Assembly (NCBI GenBank): GCA_013205405.1
Contig: JABMMZ010000032.1
Span: forward strand, 1 to 49,977
DNA from: Bacteroidota bacterium
Lineage (GTDB): Bacteria > Bacteroidota > Bacteroidia > NS11-12g > UBA955
Direction: 5' to 3'
DNA length: 49,977 bases
Each line of letters starts with the position of its first letter. The stretch's first letter is position 1. This document shows, in pieces, positions 36,839 to 45,455 of the stretch. The notes under the pieces are model-generated. The model worked only from the letters and a program-made list of their open reading frames with translations, did no database searches and was not told the origin of the DNA. The position numbers and the translations under genes were made by a program.

Positions 36839-37666
36839 ATGACAAATACTATTTCATTACAAAAGACTATTGAAGAAGCCTGGGATAACAGAGAGTTGAT
36901 TAAAAATGAAAATACACAAAAAGCTATTTTTACATTGATAGAAAGTCTTGATAAAGGCCAAGTGCGTGTAGCTGAGCCAAAAGAAGATGGTACTTGGCAA
37001 GTGAATGAATGGGTAAAAAAAGGTGTAATTTTATATTTTCCTTTAACACAAAATAAAACTGAAAAACTAGGGGCTTATGAATTTTATGATAAAATACCAT
37101 TAAAAGCAGACTTTGAAGGTCAGGGTGTTAGAGCGGTAATGGGTTCTGTCGTTAGATATGGTGCGTTTATTAATAAAAGCGTTATATTAATGCCAAGTTT
37201 TGTAAATATCGGGGCGTATGTAGACAGCGGCACTATGGTAGATACTTGGGCTACAGTAGGTAGTTGTGCGCAGATAGGAAAAAACGTTCACCTAAGCGGT
37301 GGTGTTGGTATTGGAGGTGTTTTAGAGCCAATTCAAGCAGCACCTGTAATTATTGAAGACGATTGTTTTATTGGTTCTCGCTGTATTGTAGTAGAAGGTG
37401 TACATTTAGGAAAAGAAGCAGTACTTGGAGCAGGTGTTACTATTACCCAAAGCACTAAAATAATAGATGTAACCACTCCCGAAAGAATAGAATATAAAGG
37501 CTATGTGCCACCACGCAGTGTTGTTATTCCTGGCAGTTACGAGAAAGAATTTCCTGCAGGAAAATTTCATGTGCCATGTGCTATTATAATTGGTAAGCGC
37601 AAAGCGAGCACTGATTTAAAAACATCTTTGAATGATGCGCTAAGAGAAAATAATGTTGCAGTTTAA
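36839..37666 (+). CDS. dapD: 2,3,4,5-tetrahydropyridine-2,6-dicarboxylate N-succinyltransferase
   Basis: Third committed step of the succinylase route to meso-diaminopimelate and lysine. 275 aa. The C-terminal two thirds form a left-handed beta-helix of hexapeptide repeats. Family motifs include GVRAVMGSVVRYGAF, VNIGAYVDSGTMVDTWATVG and LSGGVGIGGVLEP. It provides diaminopimelate for peptidoglycan, consistent with the Mur ligase in the window. The next gene begins 6 nt after its stop. Confidence 0.96.
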   Translation: MTNTISLQKTIEEAWDNRELIKNENTQKAIFTLIESLDKGQVRVAEPKEDGTWQVNEWVKKGVILYFPLTQNKTEKLGAYEFYDKIPLKADFEGQGVRAVMGSVVRYGAFINKSVILMPSFVNIGAYVDSGTMVDTWATVGSCAQIGKNVHLSGGVGIGGVLEPIQAAPVIIEDDCFIGSRCIVVEGVHLGKEAVLGAGVTITQSTKIIDVTTPERIEYKGYVPPRSVVIPGSYEKEFPAGKFHVPCAIIIGKRKASTDLKTSLNDALRENNVAV

Positions 37667-37672
37667 TAAGAA

Positions 37673-38761
37673 ATGAGAATAGGGTTTGATGCCAAAAGAT
37701 ATTACCACAACAATACTGGATTAGGCAATTACAGTAGGGATTTGGTGGATGGTCTTAAACAACATTTCCCACAAAATGCGTATTTATTATTAGATAAACC
37801 AAGTTTAGAAAATCTTTATTTAGAGAATAAAATTATTCATACGCCTAGTAAAAGTCCTTTGTGGCGTTCGCATGGCATTTTAAAAGATATTGAGAATTTA
37901 AATCTTGATGTTTTTCATGGCTTAAGTAATGAATTACCTTTTGGTAGTTGGCCTTTAAATACTAAAAAAGTGGTTACTATTCACGATGTAATTTATAAAT
38001 TATTTCCAACCCAATATCCACTTTTAGATAGAAATATTTACCATTTAAAAACCAAACATGCCATTCAAGTTGCCGATACAATTATTGCAACAAGCGAGGC
38101 GACAGCTAAAGATTTAATACATTTATACAAAGCACCCGAGCATAAAATTGAAGTAGTTTATCAAAGCTGTGGAAAAGTGCATTGGATGCCATATACAGCT
38201 TCGGAAGTAGATAATTTTAAATACTCCAAAAATATTCAGTTCCCATTTATTTTATATGTTAGTAGCTTTCAAGAACGCAAGAATCATTTAGAACTAATAA
38301 AAGCATACGCCCAATTGCTTAATAAAGACACCAAAATGGTATTAGCTGGTAGAAAAGGTAAAACTTATCAGCAATGTATGGACTTAATTAAGGCCTGCCA
38401 ATTGGAAAATGACGTGGTAATTTTAACCGATTTAGAATATAAGGAATTGCCCTTATTATATCGTTCTGCCATGGGTTTTATATATCCAAGTTTGATAGAA
38501 GGTTTTGGTATTCCTCTGTTAGAAGCAGCTTGCGCAGGTTTGCCAATGGCTGTAAATGATATACCCGTTTTTAGAGAAATAGCACCAACTAGCACCCTGT
38601 ATTTCCATTTGGGTGATATAATCTCTATTACAAAGGCTTTACAGAATTTAATAGATATAAATGCGCTACAAGATAATAGCCAACATTTAGAAAAATTTAA
38701 ATCATTGAATCAAGCCAATCAAATGAATAAAATATATGAACGAACAAGAAATAATAGATGA
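37673..38761 (+). CDS. Glycosyltransferase, GT4-like (GT-B fold)
   Basis: 362 aa. The N-terminal GLGNYSRDL loop and DVFHGLSNELPFG belong to the acceptor half. The donor half has ILYVSSFQERKNHLELIKAY (about 194-213) and the retaining-GT signature SLIEGFGIPLLEAACAGLPM (about 273-292). It transfers a sugar from a nucleotide-sugar donor; donor and acceptor are unknown. It may act on cell-surface glycans. Its stop overlaps the start of a small disrupted membrane-protein gene (ATGA). Confidence 0.9.
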   Translation: MRIGFDAKRYYHNNTGLGNYSRDLVDGLKQHFPQNAYLLLDKPSLENLYLENKIIHTPSKSPLWRSHGILKDIENLNLDVFHGLSNELPFGSWPLNTKKVVTIHDVIYKLFPTQYPLLDRNIYHLKTKHAIQVADTIIATSEATAKDLIHLYKAPEHKIEVVYQSCGKVHWMPYTASEVDNFKYSKNIQFPFILYVSSFQERKNHLELIKAYAQLLNKDTKMVLAGRKGKTYQQCMDLIKACQLENDVVILTDLEYKELPLLYRSAMGFIYPSLIEGFGIPLLEAACAGLPMAVNDIPVFREIAPTSTLYFHLGDIISITKALQNLIDINALQDNSQHLEKFKSLNQANQMNKIYERTRNNR

Positions 38762-39090
38762 TTTTAGAGAAAATAAAGGTAATAAATATAAAGGTTTTTT
38801 TTAGATTGTTTTATATTTATGGATTTTTCATATTCATTGGCTTATTTTTCCTTGTAATGCATTAGCTAAGTGTTGAAACAAATCTTATAATTGGAGTTTC
38901 CGGGCTAATTGGTCATACAATCGGTCTAATCATATTTAAAGATAATTTATCAATATTTTTTAAATATTTACTTTTGGGATTTTTAGCAGTTATACTATTT
39001 TATTACTTTAATTTCTCAGTCATTATTCTTGGTGTATTGCTTGTTTTCGTATCTATTGCATTGCTCATATCTTATTTATTAAGTAGATAA
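38758..39090 (+). pseudogene. Small membrane-protein gene with an in-frame amber codon
   Basis: ATG 38758 overlaps the glycosyltransferase stop. The frame runs MILEKIKVINIKVFFRLFYI then GLFFLVMH, TAG (38863-38865), then LSVETNLIIGVSGLIGHTIG, three hydrophobic helices and a TAA at 39088. Apart from the TAG the frame is open for 110 codons, so a single substitution would explain the lesion. It resembles no family I can name. Confidence 0.6.
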
Positions 39091-39158
39091 CCTTCGTAAA
39101 CAGAAAATAAATTTCCAATAATTTCTAGTATTTTGCGACCCTATTTTAAAAATTTGTT

Positions 39159-41717
39159 ATGAAAAACATCCAATCTATATTGGCTATTATGATTATAGCC
39201 ACTTCTAATTTAACCTTGGCTCAAAAAAACAAAGACCAAACACCAGAAGCAACTAAGTCAGCAACACCTGTCACGCCCACCATAGCTGATAAAGTAAAAA
39301 AGTGTAAAAAAATTGAAGGTCTTTTTACCCTGTACCGCGATACTACCAATGGTTCTGTTTTAATGCTTATTAAAAAACAACAATTAGACAAACCCTACAT
39401 TTATTTCAGTTATATAGAAAATGGCAATACCACTACTGGGCATAACCGTGGTACCTTTAGAGATAATAAAATATTTAAAATTAATAAATATTATAATCAA
39501 TTAGAGTTCACAAATATCAATACTAATTTTTATTTTGATAAGAATAATGCAATCAGCAAAGCTGCTGATGCTAATATAACGAATGCTTTAATGACTTCTG
39601 AAAAAATAGTTGCATTAGATGAAAGTAAAGGCGAATACCTAATAGAAGCTGATAATATATTTTTAAGTGAAGTGTTTTATCAAATAAAAAGCCCTAGCAG
39701 TGGCGCATTTGGCATGCAACAATTTAACTTGGGCATGTTAAGTAAAAGTAAAACGCGCTATCAACAAGTAAAAAACTATCCTGCCAATACAGATATTATT
39801 GTTAAATATGTATATGACGATCCTTCTTCAAGAGGTTCCACTAGCAATGCTATAACGGATGGTAGGTATATGGAAATATTCTTACAACATAGTTTTATTG
39901 AATTACCAGATAATAGTTTTAAGCCACGATTAGACGACCCACGTATTGGTTATTTTATGACCCAAGTCAATGACATGACCACCAAAAATGCCTTGAATTA
40001 CAAAGACTTAATTCACCGTTGGAGGTTAGAAAAAAAAGATAAAAATGCAGCCCTTTCAGAGCCTGTAAAACCTATTACTTGGTGGATAGAAAACACTACT
40101 CCTTTAGAACTTCGTCCAACAATAAAAGCAGCCATTCTGCAATGGAATATGGCCTTTGAAAAAGCAGGATTTAAAAATGCTATTCAAATATTTGAACAAC
40201 CAGACACCGCCATTTGGGATGCGGGCGATATTCGTTATAACGTATTGCGTTGGACTAGCAGTGCTGAGCCACCTTTTGGGGGCTATGGACCAAGTTTTGT
40301 AAATCCTTTAACTGGCGAAATACTAGGTGCTGATATTATGTTTGAATGGGTATTTATTACCAATCGTTTAAAGTCTCAAAAAGTATTTGATAAAGCAGGC
40401 TTAGAATGGTTGTTGAATGAAAATATTTCTGAAAATCATTCTGCATGTATAGCTGGGGAGCATTTACACTCTCAAAATATGTTGGGCTTGCAAATGTTGG
40501 CTATGAATGGTTCAACTCAAATAGAAGTAGATAACTTTTTGAAAGAGTCCTTGTACTATTTAGTGTTACATGAGGTAGGTCATACGCTTGGCTTAAATCA
40601 TAATATGAAAGCTTCACAACTGCATTTACCTGCCGATTTATATGATATCAATAAAACAAAATCTATTGGTTTAATAGCCAGTATGATGGATTATCCTGCA
40701 GTAAATTTTAGCAATAAAAAAGGTGTAAAATCTCAATATTATACAAATAAACCAGGACCTTATGATTCTTGGGCTATAGAGTTTGGATACTACGAAGAAG
40801 ACACAGATATGGCGGATTCTATTAGAAAACAGAATATTTTAAAACGCAGTACCGACCCACAACTTACCTTTGGAAATGATGCCGATGATATGCGTAATCC
40901 TGGTAAAGCCATAGACCCACGTGTAATGATAGGTGATATGAGTGGTGATGCCATTACATTTGCTAAAGATAGAATTGCTTTAATCAAAACATTGCAAACT
41001 AATTTATTAGCAGAATATGGCAAAGAAAATAAAAGCTATGCTGAATTGCGCGGCAATTATTTAATACTTACTGGCGAGTGGGGCGTGCAAGCCGGTGTTG
41101 TATCGCGCTATATCGGGGGGGTATATGTGGATAGAAGCTTTGCAGATCAAAATAGCACCAACAAACCATTATCAGCCGTTCCTTACGAAACACAAAAAAA
41201 TGCTATGAAAACTTTAGCTGAATTAGTGTTTGCACCCAATGCCTTTGAAGTACCTGCCGAGTTAAGTAATTACTTGCAACAACAACGCAGAGGTTTCAAT
41301 TTTTTTGGCACTGGCGAAGAACCAAAATTACATGATAGAGTGTTAAACATTCAACGCTTAGTGTTGATGCATTTATTACATCCCAATACACTACAAAGAA
41401 TGACGGACAGCAAACTATTAGGCAATAAATATGAACTAGGTGAAATGATGAAAGACTTAACATCTGCCATTTTTAATGCCGATGCAGCTACTACAGTGAA
41501 TACATTTCGTCAGAATTTACAAATAGAATATGTGGGTTATTTAAGTGCTATAGTGGCCAATCCATTTTATGATAATATCAGCAAAGCAAAAGCTACTGCT
41601 CAATTGCAAGCCATTCAAAAACAAATGCAAGCTGCTTTGTTAACTGCTACAGGCGATACCAAAGAGCACCGTAATTATATTATTTTATTAACGAAGAGAG
41701 CTTTAGAGGTTAAGTAA
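39159..41717 (+). CDS. Secreted zinc-dependent metalloprotease (DUF4953/DUF5117 type)
   Basis: 852 aa. Signal peptide (about 1-21). The N-terminal region matches DUF5117 (KKCKKIEGLFTLYRDTTNGS). The metzincin-like zinc motif is HEVGHTLGLNH (His471, Glu472, His475, His481). Further conserved signatures are RWTSSAEPPFGGYGPSFVNP (about 365-384) and SMMDYPAVNF (Met-turn-like, about 508-517). These large proteases are common in Bacteroidota and are probably periplasmic or exported. It is monocistronic, followed by the metH leader. Confidence 0.9.
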   Translation: MKNIQSILAIMIIATSNLTLAQKNKDQTPEATKSATPVTPTIADKVKKCKKIEGLFTLYRDTTNGSVLMLIKKQQLDKPYIYFSYIENGNTTTGHNRGTFRDNKIFKINKYYNQLEFTNINTNFYFDKNNAISKAADANITNALMTSEKIVALDESKGEYLIEADNIFLSEVFYQIKSPSSGAFGMQQFNLGMLSKSKTRYQQVKNYPANTDIIVKYVYDDPSSRGSTSNAITDGRYMEIFLQHSFIELPDNSFKPRLDDPRIGYFMTQVNDMTTKNALNYKDLIHRWRLEKKDKNAALSEPVKPITWWIENTTPLELRPTIKAAILQWNMAFEKAGFKNAIQIFEQPDTAIWDAGDIRYNVLRWTSSAEPPFGGYGPSFVNPLTGEILGADIMFEWVFITNRLKSQKVFDKAGLEWLLNENISENHSACIAGEHLHSQNMLGLQMLAMNGSTQIEVDNFLKESLYYLVLHEVGHTLGLNHNMKASQLHLPADLYDINKTKSIGLIASMMDYPAVNFSNKKGVKSQYYTNKPGPYDSWAIEFGYYEEDTDMADSIRKQNILKRSTDPQLTFGNDADDMRNPGKAIDPRVMIGDMSGDAITFAKDRIALIKTLQTNLLAEYGKENKSYAELRGNYLILTGEWGVQAGVVSRYIGGVYVDRSFADQNSTNKPLSAVPYETQKNAMKTLAELVFAPNAFEVPAELSNYLQQQRRGFNFFGTGEEPKLHDRVLNIQRLVLMHLLHPNTLQRMTDSKLLGNKYELGEMMKDLTSAIFNADAATTVNTFRQNLQIEYVGYLSAIVANPFYDNISKAKATAQLQAIQKQMQAALLTATGDTKEHRNYIILLTKRALEVK

Positions 41718-41761
41718 TTTTAGCCCTTTAAAACTTTTACCATTACTTTTTCTTTTTTTAT

Positions 41762-41769
41762 TATCTTTG
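41762..41769 (+). promoter_or_regulatory. -7 element for the S-box leader and metH
   Basis: Exact TATCTTTG. Transcription from about 41775 would begin just at the riboswitch P1 helix. The -33 position lacks a TTG. Confidence 0.55.
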
Positions 41770-41774
41770 CCCTA

Positions 41775-41975
41775 CAATTATCAAGAAAAGACGGATGGAA
41801 TTGGTCCTGCGATGTCTTGGCAACCCATTCATTTATAGTCTAATGGCTGGTCTTCAGACCAACCATTAGAAAATGTTTAAAGAGGTGCTACTTCCTTCCT
41901 AGTTTAGCTATAAATTAGGATAGATAATGGCAAGTAGGGTGAGTATTATACTCAATGTCTTGTCCGATTTTTTCT
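41775..41975 (+). promoter_or_regulatory. SAM-I (S-box) riboswitch with terminator-like expression platform, upstream of metH
   Basis: The aptamer has P1 ATTATC (41777-41782) paired with GATAAT (41923-41928). It also has an AAGA...GACGGATGGA...GGTCC region, the GGCAACC core (near 41821), a large P3/P3a hairpin (TAATGGCTGGTC/GACCAACCATTA) and AGAGGTGCTACTTCC (near 41881), all S-box hallmarks. Downstream, GGCAAG (41929-41934) can pair with CTTGTCC (41959-41965) around an inner GAGTA/TACTC hairpin, followed by six T. This suggests SAM-dependent termination of metH transcription. Confidence 0.85.
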
Positions 41976-41998
41976 TTATGCATTGCACTTAGCGCATA

Positions 41999-44695
41999 AT
42001 GAACAGAACCATACCTACCTACCTTCGCCTCAGTGGCTTAGAACCTTTAATTCAATCCCCAGAAACCAATTTTATAAATATTGGCGAACGCACCAATGTT
42101 ACTGGCAGTAGAAAGTTTGCTAAACTTATATTAGAAGATAAATATGATGAAGCTATTAGTGTGGCTAGAAGTCAAGTTGAAAATGGAGCGCAAGTAATAG
42201 ATATCAATATGGACGAAGGCATGCTAGATGGTAAAGCCGCCATGGTAAAGTACTTAAACCTAATAGCAGCCGAGCCAGATATTAGCCGTGTGCCCATTAT
42301 GGTAGATAGCAGTAAATGGGAAATTATAGAAGCAGGTTTACAGTGTATTCAAGGTAAGGGTATTGTTAATTCTATTAGTTTAAAAGGCGGTGAAGGCGAG
42401 TTTATACATCATGCTACATTGCTGAAACGCTATGGCGCAGCCACAGTAGTAATGGCTTTTGACGAGCAAGGACAAGCGGATTCATACCAAAGAAGAATAG
42501 AAATTTGTCAAAGATGCTACGATATATTAGTGAATAAAGTAGGCTTTCCTGCTCAAGATATTATTTTTGATCCTAATATACTCACTGTGGCTACAGGTAT
42601 AGAAGAACATAACAATTACGCAGTAGACTTTATCAATGCTACCCGTTGGATAAAAGAAAACTTGCCTTATGCCAAAGTAAGTGGTGGAGTTAGCAATATT
42701 TCTTTTTCATTTAGAGGAAATGATACTGTAAGAGAAGCCATGCACTCTGCTTTTTTATACCATGCTATTAAAGCGGGTATGGATATGGGCATAGTAAATG
42801 CTGGTATGTTGCAAATATATGATGATATTCCTAAGGACTTATTAGAACGTATTGAAGATGTGTTATTGAACAGAAGAGATGATTCTACAGAGCGTTTGGT
42901 AGAATTTGCAGAAACTGTAAAAGCCAAAGGGAAAGAAAAAGTAGTAGATGATTTGTGGCGAAGTGGCACTGTTTCCGAGCGATTAAAACATGCTTTGATT
43001 AATGGGATTACAGATTTTATAGATACCGATACAGAAGAAGCAAGGCAGCAATTAGAACGTCCTTTACATGTAATTGAAGGTCCGTTAATGGCTGGCATGA
43101 ATGTGGTTGGCGATTTATTTGGCGCTGGTAAAATGTTTTTACCGCAGGTGGTAAAAAGTGCTAGGGTAATGAAAAAAGCAGTGGCTTATTTAGAGCCTTA
43201 TTTACAAGCAGAAAAAGACCAAAAACAAGCCGAAGATGGATTAGCACAAAAAGGGAAAGGTAAAGTACTATTGGCTACTGTGAAAGGCGATGTACACGAT
43301 ATTGGTAAAAACATAGTAGGTGTGGTATTGGCTTGCAATAATTACGAAATACACGATATGGGCGTCATGGTATCTTGCGAAAAAATATTGGATAAAGCCA
43401 AAGAAATAAATGCAGATATTATAGGGCTTAGCGGCTTAATTACCCCAAGTCTTGATGAAATGGTATATGTGGCACAGCAAATGGAAAAACAAGGCTTTAC
43501 AATTCCATTGTTAATTGGAGGTGCTACCACCAGCCGAATACATGCTGCCGTTAAAGTGGCGCCCATTTACACAGGCACAGTGGTGCATGTGTTAGATGCT
43601 TCTAAATCTGTACCTGTAGTATCATCTTTACTAAGTGAAACAGATGCCATAAGTTATGCTGAAAATATTAAATTAGAATATCAAAATGCAGCAATTGAAC
43701 ATGCTAAGAAACAATCTGCCAAAAATATTGAGCCTTTTGAACAAGCCATGAAAAACCATGGGGTATATGAGTTCAACGCACAAACTATTTGTAAACCTGC
43801 TCAACTCGGTATTCATTATATACATGCATACGATTTAAACGAACTGCGCAGCACCATTGATTGGACCCCATTCTTTCAAACATGGGAGCTTGCAGGCAAA
43901 TACCCTAAAATATTAACAGATGAAATAATAGGTGTAGAAGCCACCAAACTATTTAACGATGCCAATACACTGTTAGATAAAGTAATAGCTGAAAAATGGC
44001 TTACGGCCAATGCCGCTTACGGCATATTGCCAGCCAATAGAGTGGGAGAGGATATAGAAGTGTACAATAAAAATGGTGAAATGTTAGAAACCTTTCATTT
44101 CATTCGTCAGCAGCGCAAAATGACCAATGGTGTAGCCAATTTATCATTAGCTGATTTCGTAGCACCTAAAGAAAGTGGTACTCAAGATTACATTGGCTTC
44201 TTTACCGTAACAGCAGGTTTGGGAATTGATGAGCATGTATCAAAATTTGAAGTCAACCACGATGATTACAACAGCATTATGTTAAAAGCCTTAGCCGATA
44301 GATTGGCTGAAGCCTTTGCTGAAAAATTACACCATTTGGTAAGAACAGAATTTTGGGGATATAGCAAGGGTGAAAGCTTAAACAACGAAGACCTTATTTT
44401 AGAAAAATACCAAGGTATACGCCCAGCACCAGGCTATCCTGCCTGTCCAGACCATAACGAAAAAGAACTCCTTTTTAAACTCTTAGATTGCGAATTTCAA
44501 ATAGGTGTAAAGCTAACCGAAAACTATGCCATGTGGCCAGCCTCAGCCGTATCTGGTTTTTACTTTGCGCACCCCAATAGCAAGTATTTTGGGGTTGGTA
44601 AAATTAACAAAGACCAAGTAGCCCATTATGCCCAACGCAAAGGTATGAGTGTGGAGGCCCTGGAAAGATGGTTGAGACCTGTGTTGGCTTATTAG
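41999..44695 (+). CDS. metH: Cobalamin-dependent methionine synthase lacking the homocysteine domain (split MetH)
   Basis: 898 aa, compared with about 1200 for one-piece MetH. It begins directly at the methyltetrahydrofolate (pterin-binding) domain ([13 protein letters not shown], about 25-37). Next are the B12 cap and cobalamin-binding domain, with the [13 protein letters not shown] motif whose His is the cobalt ligand. It ends in the SAM-dependent reactivation domain ([19 protein letters not shown]). In Bacteroidota the homocysteine-binding domain is commonly a separate protein. That gene is not in this window, so it must lie elsewhere. Control by the S-box leader is expected. Confidence 0.95.
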   Translation: MNRTIPTYLRLSGLEPLIQSPETNFINIGERTNVTGSRKFAKLILEDKYDEAISVARSQVENGAQVIDINMDEGMLDGKAAMVKYLNLIAAEPDISRVPIMVDSSKWEIIEAGLQCIQGKGIVNSISLKGGEGEFIHHATLLKRYGAATVVMAFDEQGQADSYQRRIEICQRCYDILVNKVGFPAQDIIFDPNILTVATGIEEHNNYAVDFINATRWIKENLPYAKVSGGVSNISFSFRGNDTVREAMHSAFLYHAIKAGMDMGIVNAGMLQIYDDIPKDLLERIEDVLLNRRDDSTERLVEFAETVKAKGKEKVVDDLWRSGTVSERLKHALINGITDFIDTDTEEARQQLERPLHVIEGPLMAGMNVVGDLFGAGKMFLPQVVKSARVMKKAVAYLEPYLQAEKDQKQAEDGLAQKGKGKVLLATVKGDVHDIGKNIVGVVLACNNYEIHDMGVMVSCEKILDKAKEINADIIGLSGLITPSLDEMVYVAQQMEKQGFTIPLLIGGATTSRIHAAVKVAPIYTGTVVHVLDASKSVPVVSSLLSETDAISYAENIKLEYQNAAIEHAKKQSAKNIEPFEQAMKNHGVYEFNAQTICKPAQLGIHYIHAYDLNELRSTIDWTPFFQTWELAGKYPKILTDEIIGVEATKLFNDANTLLDKVIAEKWLTANAAYGILPANRVGEDIEVYNKNGEMLETFHFIRQQRKMTNGVANLSLADFVAPKESGTQDYIGFFTVTAGLGIDEHVSKFEVNHDDYNSIMLKALADRLAEAFAEKLHHLVRTEFWGYSKGESLNNEDLILEKYQGIRPAPGYPACPDHNEKELLFKLLDCEFQIGVKLTENYAMWPASAVSGFYFAHPNSKYFGVGKINKDQVAHYAQRKGMSVEALERWLRPVLAY

Positions 44696-44705
44696 GATTT
44701 AATAG

Positions 44706-44722
44706 CACGCAAAGACGCAAAG
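44706..44722. repeat. CGCAAAG-type intergenic repeat, second copy
   Basis: CACGCAAAGACGCAAAG, close to the copy at 16300-16317. Just after the metH stop. Confidence 0.6.
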
Positions 44723-44885
44723 ATTTTTATATAGACATGGCATTCTAGAAATTTTGGCTTTGCAAAATTATTTAGAATCTCTTAAATTCCCCTTAGCTAT
44801 AATGAAATTAACACAAATGATTAAAATTGTTTAAATTTGTGTTTCAAATAATGATACGAAATAAAATATTTCCATAAAGTTTAAG

Positions 44886-45199
44886 AATTTTTTTTGTTAG
44901 ATTTGTGCTTTTTTCATTGCAAAATTGTGATATAGGTTCTACCTGCAATTGTTTTAATGATCCTGATTCCTTTGCTTTTAAATTTGACATTAAAAGTTAT
45001 AACCTAGTTTACCTATTAAAGAATTTATGACAACAAGAGATAGTTTAGGTAACAATAAATATTATAATAAAAAATTTACACTTCAGATTCTACCTTCTGA
45101 GTAGCAGATTTAAATTCAACTAGTGAAGATTCAATATTATATTTTGATGTTTGGGCACATCCTAAAAAGGTATATAATGAAATCCCGAAATGGGATTAA
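44886..45199 (+). pseudogene. Remnant of a small secreted or lipoprotein gene
   Basis: The frame reading FFVRFVLFSLQNCDIGSTCN then DPDSFAFKFDIKSYNLVY stops at TGA, then shifts. A later frame reads DLNSTSEDSILYFDVWAHPK then VYNEIPKWD to a stop at 45197. The segments look coding (Asp/Ser/Tyr-rich, possible lipobox) but no single intact frame joins them. The rest of 44723-45455 shows only a terminator. Confidence 0.45.
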
Positions 45200-45310
45200 A
45201 GCATACATTTGCAAATTTTAATATGGAAGGTTACAAAAAATGAAGAGCAAATTGCCAATGTTTTACACCTACTAAAAAAACTGTTATAATGAATGATAGT
45301 GATACATTAG

Positions 45311-45335
45311 ATGCTTTAAATCAAAGCATTTTTTA
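45311..45335 (+). terminator. Intrinsic terminator on the plus strand
   Basis: A 7-bp stem ATGCTTT/AAAGCAT (45311-45317, 45323-45329) with a T6 tail. It may end the metH transcript or that of the decayed gene before it. Confidence 0.6.
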
Positions 45336-45455
45336 ATAAATAATCGTTTGGTTTTTTAATAATTCTTATCTACTAAGCATTTACTTAACTTTTTTTAATT
45401 TGAATAGAATAGGCCATTTATCTAAAATTTTTCTTTGATAAGACTTTTTAATTAA

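Noticed and set aside
45181-45197. Inverted repeat AATCCC/GGGATT
   Set aside because: Six base pairs, no T tail, and within a decayed coding segment.
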